Positions 11,600-24,290 of a stretch of 64,000 nt of DNA are shown piece after piece; the first letter of the stretch is position 1; the number at the start of each line of letters is the position of its first letter. The DNA is from Chrysomallon squamiferum. Lineage: Eukaryota > Mollusca > Gastropoda > Neomphalida > Peltospiridae. A program made the position numbers and the translations under genes. The stretch covers positions 7,663,476-7,727,475 of the forward strand of contig CM022665.1 of NCBI GenBank assembly GCA_012295275.1, in the 5' to 3' direction. The notes beneath the pieces were generated by a model. The model made no database searches. It saw nothing but the letters and a program-made list of their open reading frames with translations, and was not told the origin of the DNA.

Positions 11600-14500
11600 A
11601 GAAAAAAAAAAATTGAAAAGGTTGTTGAATGAAAAAGAGTTGTTAAAATATAAATCAGACTGAAATAAAGAAATGAAGTTTCAAATGTTAACTGGTGATT
11701 CAACCACTGAAGCAAAAGGCTAATTTTGTGAAGAAATATATATATATATATATATACTGACAAAAAAAAAGGAGATGTTATTTAAAAAAGAAAAAATAGT
11801 AAATTAAAAGAAAAGAATAGAATAAGAAAAAGAAATGTAGAAAGAGAAATAGACACCCCAAAAGATAGATAAACAGATAAGCAGACAAAGAGGCAGACAG
11901 GTAGATAGTTTTGTAGACAGACAGATACTTTAAGGAAGATAAATAACAGATAATAATGAGATTTAGTCCAAATCTTGAAAAGCAGATTATTTTCAAACTT
12001 GTTGAAAGCAATTGCTGTTATGCATTCACTGAATGTGTATTTAACTCCGAATCATTTTAAACCACCATCTGATGTATTAAAGTACATTTTCTTTTTCTTT
12101 TTAGTCTTAGATATATATACATTGACCTCATCTTCGACATAAAAAGAAAATCTGTGTTCCAGAATGTGAACATACATCAGCGACATTATTACATTATCTC
12201 CAGACCCCAATAATCGAATACCGCTTGGTTTCACTTCAGCCAAATCACACGGACTTTTTCTTCATAAACAAACGCTTTATTGTTTTCCAATGTCAGCCTG
12301 TTTGGAAAATAAATTTCACTATTCCAGCTCGTAACATTACAGAATCGTCAGTTTTCAAGATGACTATTTTTGCATGATGGCATTCCAGAGTATGATGTAT
12401 TCACCAAGACGAATGGAAATGTAAAATAAAGCTCATTGTGAGAAAGTTCTTTGATTTGGAGATCTATCTCACAACGTTTCACGCAGCCGATTACGAGTGT
12501 TGTCATTTGTCGTTAAACGACTGACAGCGCTTATTTGACTCAAGCAAAATTATTGTTTTCGGCTTCCTAGATATTATAAACGGATAGCTAAATCTGTATT
12601 TCTACAAACTGAAATCATTAATGCATATTAATATGAGTTCGAAATTATTTTTTTTAGTATATTTTGATATTCGTTCAAATTTAGAGCAGGTTGCATTTCA
12701 GAGGTTAGATCCCTGGTCGTGAACCACAGAATGAATCCTTCTCAGAACTCACTCTGGACTAAGTCACTTTTCAACCAATGTCTTATGAACAGTTTGTCAT
12801 AAACATGTCTGTCTTCATGTATTATGCAATTTCACCGAAATGTTGACGTTTTCTTATCACTTGACCGAAGGTTATTTATTATTTTTTTTCTTTAGCTTTC
12901 ATTATTCTTTTCATAAAAATGCACATTCCCTTAATGAAACTTCTGTAACCCATTTCACAGTAGCAACAAAAAAAACCCACCACATACTCATAATATTACA
13001 GAGTATTAAAATTTTTGTTTATCAAGAATATATATATATATATATTTTTTTAATTAAATGACAGGTGCTATGGGCTTGCCTCTGAGCTTTTCTCTCGAGG
13101 CAGTTTTATCACGAGTCGTACGTGTAATTAGAGAAAGCGCCTCGAGATGATAGCTTTAATACTAAGGATCAAGCGAACCAGAGAATGACTAGTCATTTTG
13201 TAAAGGACAAATTATTATAACAAGCCAGATGACTCTAATTGTGGTGAGGATATTGGAAAGACAATCATTTTCTTATCTCTGCTGGTGGCTGTTTTCCTGT
13301 GCTGTTGTGAGAACAGATGGACAACATTATCTTATCACGTGTCTCAGTCTCGGAACGAAACAGAAGATGTAGGTATTATTAGAACGGGAGTGAACGGGAA
13401 TTTAGTGCACACTGTCTCTGCTTGTGCTTCGTGTTTTCAGAATGTGGTCGTTTATTGTTAACCGTTTCGTCATCGTTGTTGTCGTTATCGGTAATCAGTA
13501 AAACTGTATGTTTTTGTTTGTTCCGATGCTGTTTTACTTGTTGTTATTGTTATCTTACTAATACAAAATTAACGATAGATTTAACTGTGGCAGTAGCTGC
13601 AGCATTAGCGATTTTGGTTATAATGAAAACAGTTGTGAGTTTTATTCAGTGATACGTTTAAAAATATTCAGGAGATTTAGTTCTTGGACCAGAAAAGGTC
13701 CAACCAAAAGAACATAATAAAAAAGAAGAAAATAAAATAAAAATTTCATTACACGAAGAGAACTATTAACTTGGACCCTAACATTATCTACTAAACAAGA
13801 CATCGACGATTTTGTCAACAGGACTGGGAAATTAATAGAGACTGTCTACAATGGACCACTGAGCTTTATGGTCACGCCAAACATAAAAGTGACAGCAGGA
13901 AACTTAGTAGCGTTATATATATTACAACCACGAAAACAGTTCCACTCGTCCGAGTAATTAAAAACGTAACGTTGTTTTTCACGTTGACATTTATCGTGAG
14001 GACCTTTTTGCCCAATAAATACTTAAAGCAATTTTTAAAGTTGGCTGTGCTTTGAAAATGATTTAGAGGCAATGATTTTTAAAATTGTGGCTAAACTGTT
14101 TCTTCCTTTAACTGATAAACTTTTGGACAACCGAAGTTTATAAATGAAACCTAATTATAAAAATAAATATAAAATGTAACTGCTGCCATTACTCACATAT
14201 TCAGAAGGTTAAACATTTTTATGTTTTCTAGGACCAGCAAAACCAAAGGAATGTATTTGTTTGTTTGTTTTTTAAACTGACAACTAGTGATTTCTTAAAG
14301 CATGTAAAATCTGTTTTTAACCTAATGAAACCTAAAAGATTATGCAGACTTGCTGAAACTACATTTCAAATAAGAAACCGTTTGCTAATTATTACTAATA
14401 TATTATCTGTATTACAAGGAAACCTCTACTGAGCGAAAAACTGATTATTCGATGCAGTTCTTTTAAACAGAGAAAACCTATAACGTAACGACCTGTCTCA

Positions 14501-15050
14501 GTAGTGCAGTGATTTGTATATAGGACAAGGAACATTTTTTAATAAACCGAGGCTCCAATAAAATAAATGAAGACAGACAGAATTAATATATAAGACCATA
14601 ATATTTGACACAGACAACGTAACATGCTAAATTAATATAATTATCATTCTAAAATATACAATTTATTTTGATGTTGTGACGTTTAATGGTAAAAAACTGA
14701 TAAATGATGATCCTAGTGGCTTCAAGATTCATACTATTTGGGTTCCCGTTTTTATGTGTTGCTCCAGCCACTGCTGTATATAAGGTCATAAAAAATATTT
14801 ATTTCTCCCGACTGACGCCCGCAATGGGATTCTACTTTCATATCATCATCAACATCATAACAAAATAAGCCACAAAAACAAAAAATAAAATAAAATAAAG
14901 AAACTAATAACTGTTAATATGATGAAGGGACGTTAAACGATCGTTCGTATTACAAAATCAGCTAATTGTTTCTGGATGTTACAAAGTTAATAACGGAATA
15001 TCGACAGCCCAGGAAAAGCGTGGTTGACCCTTAGAGGATATTACCAGTAC
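11600..15050. other. Intergenic, no gene recognised
   Basis: (AT)n lies at 11737-11755 and 13028-13044, and degenerate GACA/GATA at 11850-11935. About 13060-13430 is a complex island containing CGTGTAATTA at 13121-13130. The rest is AT-rich unique sequence. No coding exon with believable splice sites was recognised. Confidence 0.55.
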
Positions 15051-15208
15051 AACAAATTAGACTGAGATGTAAACCTCCAGATGTTCTGTCACACTGCTAC
15101 CTTGACCTTTCTGACGCCAGACGTAATTGGAATAAGTGTCATTCTCAATGTTTATTTCATTATTCTTCGCATCAGTTTCTGCGGCAAGAAGCGATCTCTT
15201 GCGAAGAT

Positions 15209-15679
15209 TTGGGAAGTTCTTCGCCTTTGGTGACATCGTTTCTTGGTATTGTCTGGGATGCAATTTCAATTACATTTACAGTTCTATGTTACTTTATCTC
15301 CGCTGATGAAGATTTGGACAGAATCTCTTCTAAAGATTTGCGCCCGGCCCAGAGCTCAGCTGAAATTCATTGCGTGCTTTCCTGCTCGACCAATTGTCAC
15401 ATCTGTACATCCCTTAGAAAATTGAATTTTATCTGCCAGGGCGTATCAAAGACTGGACAGATGACATGTAACGTAGAAAGTGTTTGTGTGCTGTGCAGTG
15501 AAACTGTGGAATTGTCAAGGACGTCGTACGTAATATGCGTGAACGTTGTAGTGCCTCTTGCATCTGAGTCAAAACGTCTGGATTTGATGCCGGGAGCACT
15601 CGATAATAAGCACCGGTCAGAAACATGTCATATGTTATTACGTTGGACATTACGAAACGATGTAACTTCTTGTATTTAA
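15209..15679 (+). other. Open frame of 156 codons, not recognised
   Basis: This is the longest plus-strand open frame here that is not made of simple repeats. It begins with a hydrophobic stretch (residues about 8-30, LVTSFLGIVWDAISITFTVL) that could be a membrane segment or signal anchor. It then has a Cys-rich middle (CVLSCSTNCHIC, CNVESVCVLC). The minus strand is also open for 70-73 codons over part of the same span, so the region is simply depleted in stops and relatively GC-rich. No domain or transposon family is recognised. It could be a lineage-specific gene, a decayed repeat or chance; chance is at least as likely. Confidence 0.2.
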
Positions 15680-15780
15680 TGGATAAACAGTTTATTTAAT
15701 TATCCCAGTAAGCAAACACGTTCATATTATGAATATTTCAATACTTAGCTATTTTAAAGTGTTTGTTATATAAATATATA

Positions 15781-16031
15781 CAGGCTCGTACACAGAAATG
15801 TATTTGGGAGGGATGCGTAATTGACGGCCGGAGATGATGGGTTGACCCCCCACTTCCGCCGAAAAAAATTTAAATTCTAGAATGCAGTAGATACGTTTTC
15901 GTGCATTCTGGGAAGCAAATGTCACTAATGTTTTTTTTTTGTTTATTTTTTTTTTAAAACATCCACGGACGCACCTGGGCAGACTGTAGGGTGTGCGTAC
16001 TCACCCCTCACACCCGACCCCTGCGTATATA
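15781..16031. mobile_element. Possible non-autonomous DNA transposon (MITE-like), decayed
   Basis: The left end reads CAGGCTCGTACACAG and a G-run (GGGAGGGATGCGTAA). The right end carries C-runs (CACCCCTCACACCCGACCCC) and CTGCGTA, which partly mirrors the left end. TATATA flanks both sides (15775-15780 and 16026-16031), although in AT-rich DNA that is weak evidence of a target-site duplication. Short elements ending in this kind of CTGYGTACG...CCTG sequence are common in invertebrate genomes. No transposase is present. Confidence 0.35.
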
Positions 16032-16259
16032 GATACATAGGCACAAGAGGTTTATGTGTGTTTTTTGTGTGTGTACTAAGTCGAAATAGATTTTGACTAT
16101 TAACTGTAAAATATTGCATTTAAATTTATAAAAATTAGAAACCGGTCTTTTGCAATAACAAAACTACCAAAACAAAAGCTCTAATTGCAGATTATTAACA
16201 ACACTTTTACTGGTTACATATTGAAGAAAAAAGAGAGGGCGCTATCTACATAGCTGTAC

Positions 16260-17085
16260 AGTAGTATTAGAAAAATATCACAAAAAACTACATGAATAGT
16301 AGCAACAGCAGAAACAGCTAATAGTTATAATAGTATTAGAAATAGGAGAAGAACGAATTATTGCTGTAGAAGTCATATTTGTAGTAGTAGTAGTGCTAGT
16401 AGCGGCAGTAACTGTAGTAGTAACAGCATCATTATATATTCTAGTAGTAGTAGCAGCAGAAAATGCACGGTTCTTATAAAAGTTATATTATCATGAATTA
16501 AAAATAATTTTAAAAAAACCCACTACATTTCTTAACGGTGAATATTTTCAGTACAGGTATACGTAATTGCTTTCAGCGAAACTGGCACGGATTATTGAAA
16601 TTTGACATGGGGAAATACGAGATCAAATGACAAACGCGGAAACGATGGCAACTTTGTACTGGTCATTTCTCAAAATGTCAGTTGGAAAATTGACATGTCA
16701 TCATTTTGCCAAGATGCTTACAAGTTTAAGAAATCTAATTTACAATCCCCGAATGAGATTTTTTTTCTTCTTCTTTTTCTTTTAAACTACAAGATTCTGC
16801 ATTTATATTGGATTGCACTTAAAATACGCGATAAACAAATAAAACAAAATTATTGTTTTGAAATTTTGGCCATCTTTTTTAAATGCAGTATTATCATTTA
16901 TTATTAATATCATCATTATTGTAGCCATCATTACTATCATCATTTTCATCTTCAACAACATCATAATCATTAGTAATAGTAATAGCAGTACAGCATTAGA
17001 AGTAGTGGTGGTAGTAGCAGCAGAAGTAATAGTTATGATGGTGGTGCTAGTAGAAATAGTAGTAGTAGTAGTAATTCATTAATCT
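16260..17085. repeat. Scattered (TAG)n/(CAG)n/(ATC)n triplet tracts
   Basis: TAG/GCA/GTA triplet tracts at 16265-16470 and 16970-17082 and an ATC/ATT tract at 16895-16975 flank about 500 bp of unique AT-rich sequence. Open frames in these tracts are low complexity. Confidence 0.8.
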
Positions 17086-17089
17086 AATT

Positions 17090-18060
17090 GACCGAGTTGA
17101 TTTTTCTTTGAAAATTGTTAAATTCTTTTGTCTTGTGCATTAACTGTAACAATAAATTGCTGAAGAAAACTGAAATGACCAAACAATGAAATGTGGTTCA
17201 ATATATAAAAGATTTTGTCATATGAAGATACTGGGGGGGAGAGTAAAGTAAATGTCAACTTGACATTGTTCAAAGAGCAGATGAAAAAAAAAACGAAATC
17301 ACGAATAAAGAAATTTACTGACCGTTTTATTTACTGCACTGCTGTTAGGATGACAACTGAAGTGTCAAACTAACAAGGAACAATCCAAGAACATAACGAC
17401 ACGACCTCGAGTCGGACCAAAATTTATGAATATCACAAGAGTTTTGATGGAGCAGCTTATAAACTTTTGATTTCTCGAAAGATTTAAAAATGCTGGACGC
17501 ATAAAAACTACTTTTGCTGAGGGGATGATGGTATAATTTTCACAAGACGATCCTTTTGGACCTTTGATTTCAGTATTGCAACATAAATTACCGTCCTCAT
17601 AATCTTCATCGTTATCGTTGTTGTAGTTAATGTTAGTTTTATTGAAGCAGATAAGGTTACTTCTTCATTTATGGACGTGTCAGGATTCAAAAACAAAAAA
17701 GTGAAAACCTTTCATAATTTAGAAAATATCTTTCTTATCAGCATAACGACGTAATGAAATTTGAAATGAATAACATTAATGAATAATTTCAAGAGGATAA
17801 AACGTATTGTTATTAATAAAAGTTTGAAAGAAATCATTCGACAGTCGATTGTTATGAATTAAATCTATTTCTGGGACAGTCTTCCATCATTTTGACACGT
17901 CAAATCTCGGAAACGTTTTCACTTAATCCTACGAAAAAGACGTTTAAAAAGAAAAATGTACATAGGGTATTCCGATCAGGTTTGTGTCAGCATCCCAACC
18001 TTTATAGCTAAAACAACCAGAATAAAAAATATTTAACTAACAACATTATTTTACTTCATT
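17090..18060. other. Intergenic, nothing recognised
   Basis: This is AT-rich unique sequence with only short homopolymers. No exon, RNA gene or transposon motif was seen. Confidence 0.6.
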
Positions 18061-18061
18061 T

Positions 18062-18295
18062 GATATGTATGTGTTTGTGTGTGAGTCTGTGCGTGTATAT
18101 GTGTGTGTGTCTGTGCGTGTATGTCTGTGCGTGTATATGTGTGTGTATATATATATATACGTGTGTGTGTTTATGCATTGTGTGTGTGTGTGAATGTGTG
18201 TTTATGGATGTGTGTACTTATGTATGTACGTACGTATGTATGCATGTGCGTGTTTTTGTACATTGTTTAGCTTGTATCTACGTACGTACATAATC
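18062..18295. repeat. (GT)n / (GTAT)n / (ACGT)n complex microsatellite
   Basis: GTGT and GTATGT blocks with interruptions run for about 230 bp, ending in TACGTACG-type repeats near 18225-18290. It produces a Cys/Val-rich open frame with no biological meaning. Confidence 0.92.
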
Positions 18296-18756
18296 ATGTA
18301 TAAAAAGCTGATCTGGGTTAAATGTAATAGTACATTTTTGTAACATAAACAACCTAACAGTCTGACTGGTGAGTGATTAACACAGTCGGTTTGCTCATAA
18401 TAGGCAAGAAGTGTTTAACTGAACTCTTGTAATGCAAGCAATCTATGGATTTTATGATCTACAAACCAAAGTCGAGACTGTATCGATTGGTATGAAGAAA
18501 AAGGGTACAGTTCTCTCGTTCAACTCTACCCACTCCCCCCACCCCCCACTACTACTACTACAACGTCTCCTGAGTAAACGATTCGACTCGAGTGATAAAC
18601 ACGTCTGCAAGAGAAATAGCTAAATGTCAAAAACAATCTTGTTCATAAAAACTGACGTCTGATGTTACTTAAAGGCCAAAAAATTCGTCTGCGAATGCAT
18701 AACGTCGAAGGATCGAAACCTTTGAGTGGGAGTCGAATTATAAATTAGTTATTAGT

Positions 18757-18757
<1 letters not shown>

Positions 18758-18798
<41 letters not shown>

Positions 18799-18836
18799 CG
18801 TTGTTACTATAGAATTTTTTTTTTTTTTTTTTTTTA
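18758..18836. repeat. Paired poly-T tracts
   Basis: Poly-T of about 40 nt (18759-18798) is followed by a short unique spacer and a second poly-T (about 18815-18835). Confidence 0.95.
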
Positions 18837-18839
18837 AAT

Positions 18840-21184
18840 AACTCTTTTAAAAAGAAGTGAAATAACAAGCTTGTGAGGATCCAAGGATGCTTGTAGGAAA
18901 TAAATTACTGACGGATACTAGATTCAGTAATACTGCAATGACTTTCTCATTCTAAGTTTTAAATTATTTATTTAGTTATTTAATTATTAATTAATTAATT
19001 TAACTCCTTTATTTAGTTAGTTAGTTAGTTGTTTATTTATTGTGTTTGTTTTTTGTTTTATCTTTTCTTTACATTTCTGCTTTAAAAAGAAAAGATTTTT
19101 AAAAAAAATTACACTAATGGAAACATGCTTTTGTTCACTGTGTATCCTAATTTTCTAATGAGGCTGTTAACTTATTTTAATACTTTATAATTAATAAACA
19201 TCTATAATAGTTTTAATCAAAACAAGCACCTGCAATTTCGCCATTTGTGTCTAGTATTCGTTGCTTTTATGTATGACAAAAGATAAACTTTAACCTTAAA
19301 TAATCATGCTTCATAATTAATTAGAAAAAATCTCCATTGCGAAGTTTAATGACCCTGTGTAATATCTCTAAATAAAACAAATCCAAAAAAAAAAAAAAAA
19401 AATAAATAAAAATATAAAAATGTAAAAATTAACAATAAACCAAAAATCAAAAGAAAGACTACAAAATATAGAGTAGGACGGAATCCTATAATACAACATT
19501 GATGACTAAAACTGTAAAAGTCGAATTAAAAAAAAAAAAAAAAGGATAAAAATAAAGAATGATCTATTATTAATCACATCTGAGGTTGTGTTATAGTCAT
19601 TAATCAACTTTAACAAGAGAAGTTTGGATACAAACAAATAAAAATTTGAATACGTTTTTAAAGTAGCAGTTAAAAGTACCACACAGATCATACTTAGACA
19701 GTTAAACACATTATACGATATAAACATGTATTATTGTTATTATTATTATTATTGTGGTGGTTTATTGTTGTTGTTATTCTTGTCCTTACTAATTTGCGAA
19801 AAACGCTGTACTTTGTAAAAATTACTTCCTTTAATTCGAATTCACTGATGTATATTCAAAATAGAAAATAACAAAATAAATTCACTTAAAACGATGAAAA
19901 TGAGCAAATGAAAATGCAACTATAAAACTTTTTAAAAATTGATACGTAAATAGGACAGCAATGTGCGAAGTACATACGAATTAACATTTACTAATAATTC
20001 CATAACATTACAATTATTTTTCTTCTTTCGTAGATAATGACAGACACAAACAGATCTGCAGAGCATTAGAAAGACAAACTAAAGAAAATATATGTAACAA
20101 TGAAAAAGGGAAAACAAATGGGAAAAAAAAAAAAAAAAAAATGAAAATGGCGGACAGCAAGAACAGTAATCAAATAAACACTCAAATAAATACCAGTCTA
20201 TTATTACAATTTATATCGGTAATTCCAGTAGTTATTATTCGTGTAAACAATTTATTAGCACTGATGTTACGTTCTTCAGTCGGACTCGTTTCCACAACGT
20301 GCCTCACTCGCGGCTTTCCCAACCAGTTTGCACCGAAAGAGAAATGATGAAAATAGCGGGAGAAAATTTAATTTCTTCCAGTTACAAGAACACCAAACGT
20401 CAATCACGTGGGAGAGAAGTGCTGACCAGGAGGGCTTAATCTTCTAACGAAATTAATAATTGATACACTCACGCAGACGTCTACACAATCATATCCTTCC
20501 GCAGTACCCTAAACAGTAATGACAGTCAACTTGGCTTGTGCATGGTTCTGTCTGAGTTTTTTTTTTTTTGATATGCGAGCTAAACTGTGTTGCACAGTTA
20601 TAGTCAACTGTACTGTATGACATGAAAATTGCGTCATATTTGTTTTGGTTTTATTGTTAACCTTTTTAATTTAATTTAATTAAAAAAAAAATTAAATATT
20701 TTTTTCATGTTTATCCATGTTACGAACAGAGATAAAATATAATAAGCATGTTCTCTGTAGTTTCAAATTAACCTAATGAAGTTTGACATTTTTCATATGA
20801 TCTGTTGTCTGTGTTTTTTCTAAAAATTACTTTAGCCAGTTCGCTGTTTGCATACCAGGACAAGGCCGGCATATTCTTCAGTTCCTGAGAGCCTTTAGCA
20901 AGCCTTAACCTTTAATATAGTCAATAATCTAACAAGGATAAATTTACAAACATCCTAACACGGTCATTTCCTTTTTGCTTTCAATACTTGTCTTTCGTAA
21001 CAGACAGGTCAATGACTTCCTGGTTTTCTTTTTCAGTTACAGACAACATTTATTCTGTCACAAGTTGTATTTAACTGTAGTTTCTACTGAAATTATCTTA
21101 GCGTTTATTTTACATACGCCTGAAATAATACAAGGCAGTTTTCGAACGCGAAAAGACTGTCATTGATTTTAAAACGATTCCCAG

Positions 21185-21188
<4 letters not shown>
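18840..21188. other. Intergenic, no gene recognised
   Basis: AT-rich sequence with (TTAA/TTAG)n patches at 18960-19045, poly-A at 19386-19402, 19528-19543 and 20127-20141, and a small hairpin AACTGTG-TTG-CACAGTT near 20585. About 20260-20560 is more complex. No coding exon was recognised. Confidence 0.55.

Positions 21189-21189
<1 letters not shown>

Positions 21190-21264
<75 letters not shown>
21190..21264. repeat. (CT)n microsatellite
   Basis: About 75 bp of uninterrupted CT dinucleotides. Minus-strand frames across it encode Arg-Glu repeats only. Confidence 0.97.
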
Positions 21265-21268
<4 letters not shown>

Positions 21269-22381
21269 TTTCTTTTCACAAAGTGAGGAAGAAAAAAAAA
21301 ATGGGTACATTCAGAAGAAACCAGTAATGTTATTTTTGCACTGTTTAACATGTTTTGCTAAAACAGTGTATAGTTTAGACATTAAAAAAAAAAAAAAAAA
21401 AAAAAAAATACTATATGCTTAATATATTCAGATAAAGAAATCATTAATCCATCTTCATAAACAATTATGTTAATACATAATGCAGGCATTTTAACCAGTG
21501 TCTACATTTTCAATCGTATTTCAAATTAAAAACACAAAACGATATCGGCCATTATTTAAACGTTGCATTTTTTTTTTTTTTTTTTTTTCTTCTTCTTTTC
21601 TCATATTATAATAAACATTATTCTGTTTTGAATTATTGTAATTGTTGGAATGTTTGGCTGTAACTCATTTATAACGTTCATTACTTGTTTCTGTAGCAGA
21701 TATAAACATTCTCGTAAGATTTTTACTGTCTGTAGAAAGGTGTATTTACAAAATCACTTAATGTTAATGGATAAGAGCATTGGATAAAGTGGCAGCATTG
21801 CGTTTTATCTGTACTATAGCAATAATTTATTATTTTATTTATTTATTTATCAATTTATTTATTATTTTTATTTAATTTTATTATTATTTTTTTTTTACAG
21901 TGTATTTAGTTAGTTAGTTAGTTATTTTTTAACAGTTTATTATTACAATGTTATCAGGTCTCTTTAAATATTTATTCATTTGAGCTCGTGTATCTCTGTA
22001 ACAAAATGGGTGTTATTATTTCTGGTTGCTCTTTCATCGAAAACGAAAAAGAAGAGAAAAAAACATTTTCCCGCGTTATACCAGATCAAGCCCATGAGAT
22101 TCTTTCCTGAATCATTTGACGTAAACAGTGTCAAAATATTGTACATCAGATGTCTCTCAATACTGCACCAAGTTTACCCTGCAGCAACCAGACCATGAAT
22201 ACTCATAGAATCTCTGTTAATTTACGAGTCGATGAGGCTAGTTCAAGTTCTACACTAAATACAATGTACCTAGACACCGGGTCTTGGGATGACTCCCATA
22301 CAAGTCACTGTCATATAACAGTAAAGTGGACTGCAGGTTTTTGTTTCAAGAACAAATAGGCATGTTGACCACTGACTTTAA

Positions 22382-22584
22382 ACTATATGTCTTTCACAGA
22401 TAGACGGTTTTCAGACACATATTCAACAGCTGAGTTGCATGGAACTGTACAAAATTCAGTGCTTCTCTTTCGTTTCCCAAATGGCCACTGTCAAATCGTT
22501 TCCGGATCAGCTATCTGTACTGGAGGTCATTTCTGACTTGCTGTCAGTGTTTTACGACGCTCTGACATCAGTTCCTGTTGTTTA
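22382..22584 (+). other. Unassigned open stretch, possible exon
   Basis: Between a stop at 22376-22378 and a TAA at 22582-22584 the frame is open for about 67 codons of ordinary composition (it includes MELYKIQCFSFVSQMATVK). It starts just before a possible acceptor (TGTCTTTCACAG, ending at 22400) and includes a possible donor (CTGGAG/GT near 22524). Sequence from about 22080 is also more complex than its neighbours. I cannot match it to a family, and no neighbouring exon was found. It may be a lone exon, a transposon scrap or chance. Confidence 0.15.
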
Positions 22585-23566
22585 AACATTGTTGTTGTGT
22601 AGACCAATCGGACAAATAAATTAATTAATTTAAAAAAAATGTGTGCGTATTTCGAATGTGAGTTCTTTGTATACGCACATAACTTGAAGACATAACAACG
22701 ATATCTTTTGTGATTAATCATAACGAATATCTGATAATGCCTTTCAAGAAATAACATACTGTTAAGAATGGAACAAAATATTTAAAGTATCTGTCGAAGC
22801 GAATCAATCGTACACCTCAGTGGTTTGTTGTTATGATACACAGTTTTACGCAATGTCTTCATAAGCTATAAACAACAGAACAAAAAAGAAACTAAAGAAA
22901 TAATATATTAACACAAGAGTCGAAGATTAAAAATAAAATTATTTTTCAAAGATAATTGTTTTGATGAATGCACACATTTAGTCACATATAATGCAGGCTT
23001 GTATTTACCGTGACTAAAACTTTATAACATAATATTAAGGTTTCTTTTTTTTATGGCTTCACTATTTCAAAATTCCCGGACTATACGAATGTATTAGTAC
23101 TTACTGATTTAGTTTTGTACACGGATAAAACAGAGTTGTGAAGACAAATAATAGGTAAATTTATATTTAAACTGAGACTCTGAAGAGGTATAATTCACAC
23201 TGTGTGTGTTACATTATGTAAATCAGTGTCCGTATATTATAGATATACAACACAATAGCTACTGCGTACTACTCTACAGCTTCGTTTCGTTGTCAAAGTC
23301 CAGTGAACATGATACAATATTTGTAAGCTTTTTTATCTATCGATATAATCTAAACTTTGGTCAGCAATCTTCTCGCCTATCCCGCTCCGTTACAAGTTTG
23401 TCACTGTCTTTTATAAGCTGCGTGATTAAATCAAACTGAAATGAGCGTGCTTATACCCGTTCAAGCAAGTTTATCATGGGCACAGCCGATGATGTATCAG
23501 TTCTTTATATTCTAGATGTAGTAGTGCAGAAAAGTTTTAAATTCAGTTGAAATAATTTTTTTGAGA

Positions 23567-23568
<2 letters not shown>

Positions 23569-23657
<89 letters not shown>
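23569..23657. repeat. (GA)n microsatellite
   Basis: About 89 bp of uninterrupted AG/GA dinucleotides. Confidence 0.97.
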
Positions 23658-23659
<2 letters not shown>

Positions 23660-24219
23660 TCGATTAAAATCTACATATAAAACATATATAAATAAATAAA
23701 TCGGCAGTCTTCAACGGATATTAATGACTTAGTTTATTACGATATTGGAAAAAAAAATGTAAATAACTTATTAATAAAAAGACACATGAATAGTTTTACT
23801 AGAAAATAAATTAGTGTTTGAAAAAGTTCATTTCCCTTTAGAATTCAATATCATATTTTAATTCGCGTGACCTCGATATTCTATAATTTGTTTTTCATCA
23901 ATCATACTGGATTTTAAAAAAATAAAATAAAATGACGCCGGTGATGGAGCCGATAACGGTAATGATTATAGCACAAAAGAAGATAAAAAGAATTTCGATG
24001 TTACCAGTTACCGTCAAACGAACTCAAATAAACTCACCACAGTTGTTTTTGTTTGTTTGCTGTTGTTCCGTTTTGGTGTGTTTGTTTGTTGTTGTTGTTG
24101 TTGTTTTTGTTTTGCCATGTTTGTTGTTGTCTTTATCATCCATTAAATTTTCGTTATATTTAAATGTTTCTAAAATAATATTATTTTTTGCTTTTTTAAC
24201 GTTTCTTTCAGTTTTTGCA

Positions 24220-24221
<2 letters not shown>

Positions 24222-24267
<46 letters not shown>

Positions 24268-24290
24268 CATTATTATTATTATTATTATAA
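24222..24290. repeat. (AAT)n followed by (ATT)n, self-complementary
   Basis: AAT triplets (about 24222-24266) switch at CATT to ATT triplets (24268-24289). The two halves are complementary, so the transcript or single strand could fold into a long AT hairpin. Confidence 0.93.

Noticed and set aside
18367-18420. Second tRNA-like SINE head
   Set aside because: GTGATTAACACAGTCGG resembles an A-box region, but no B box lies at the right distance.
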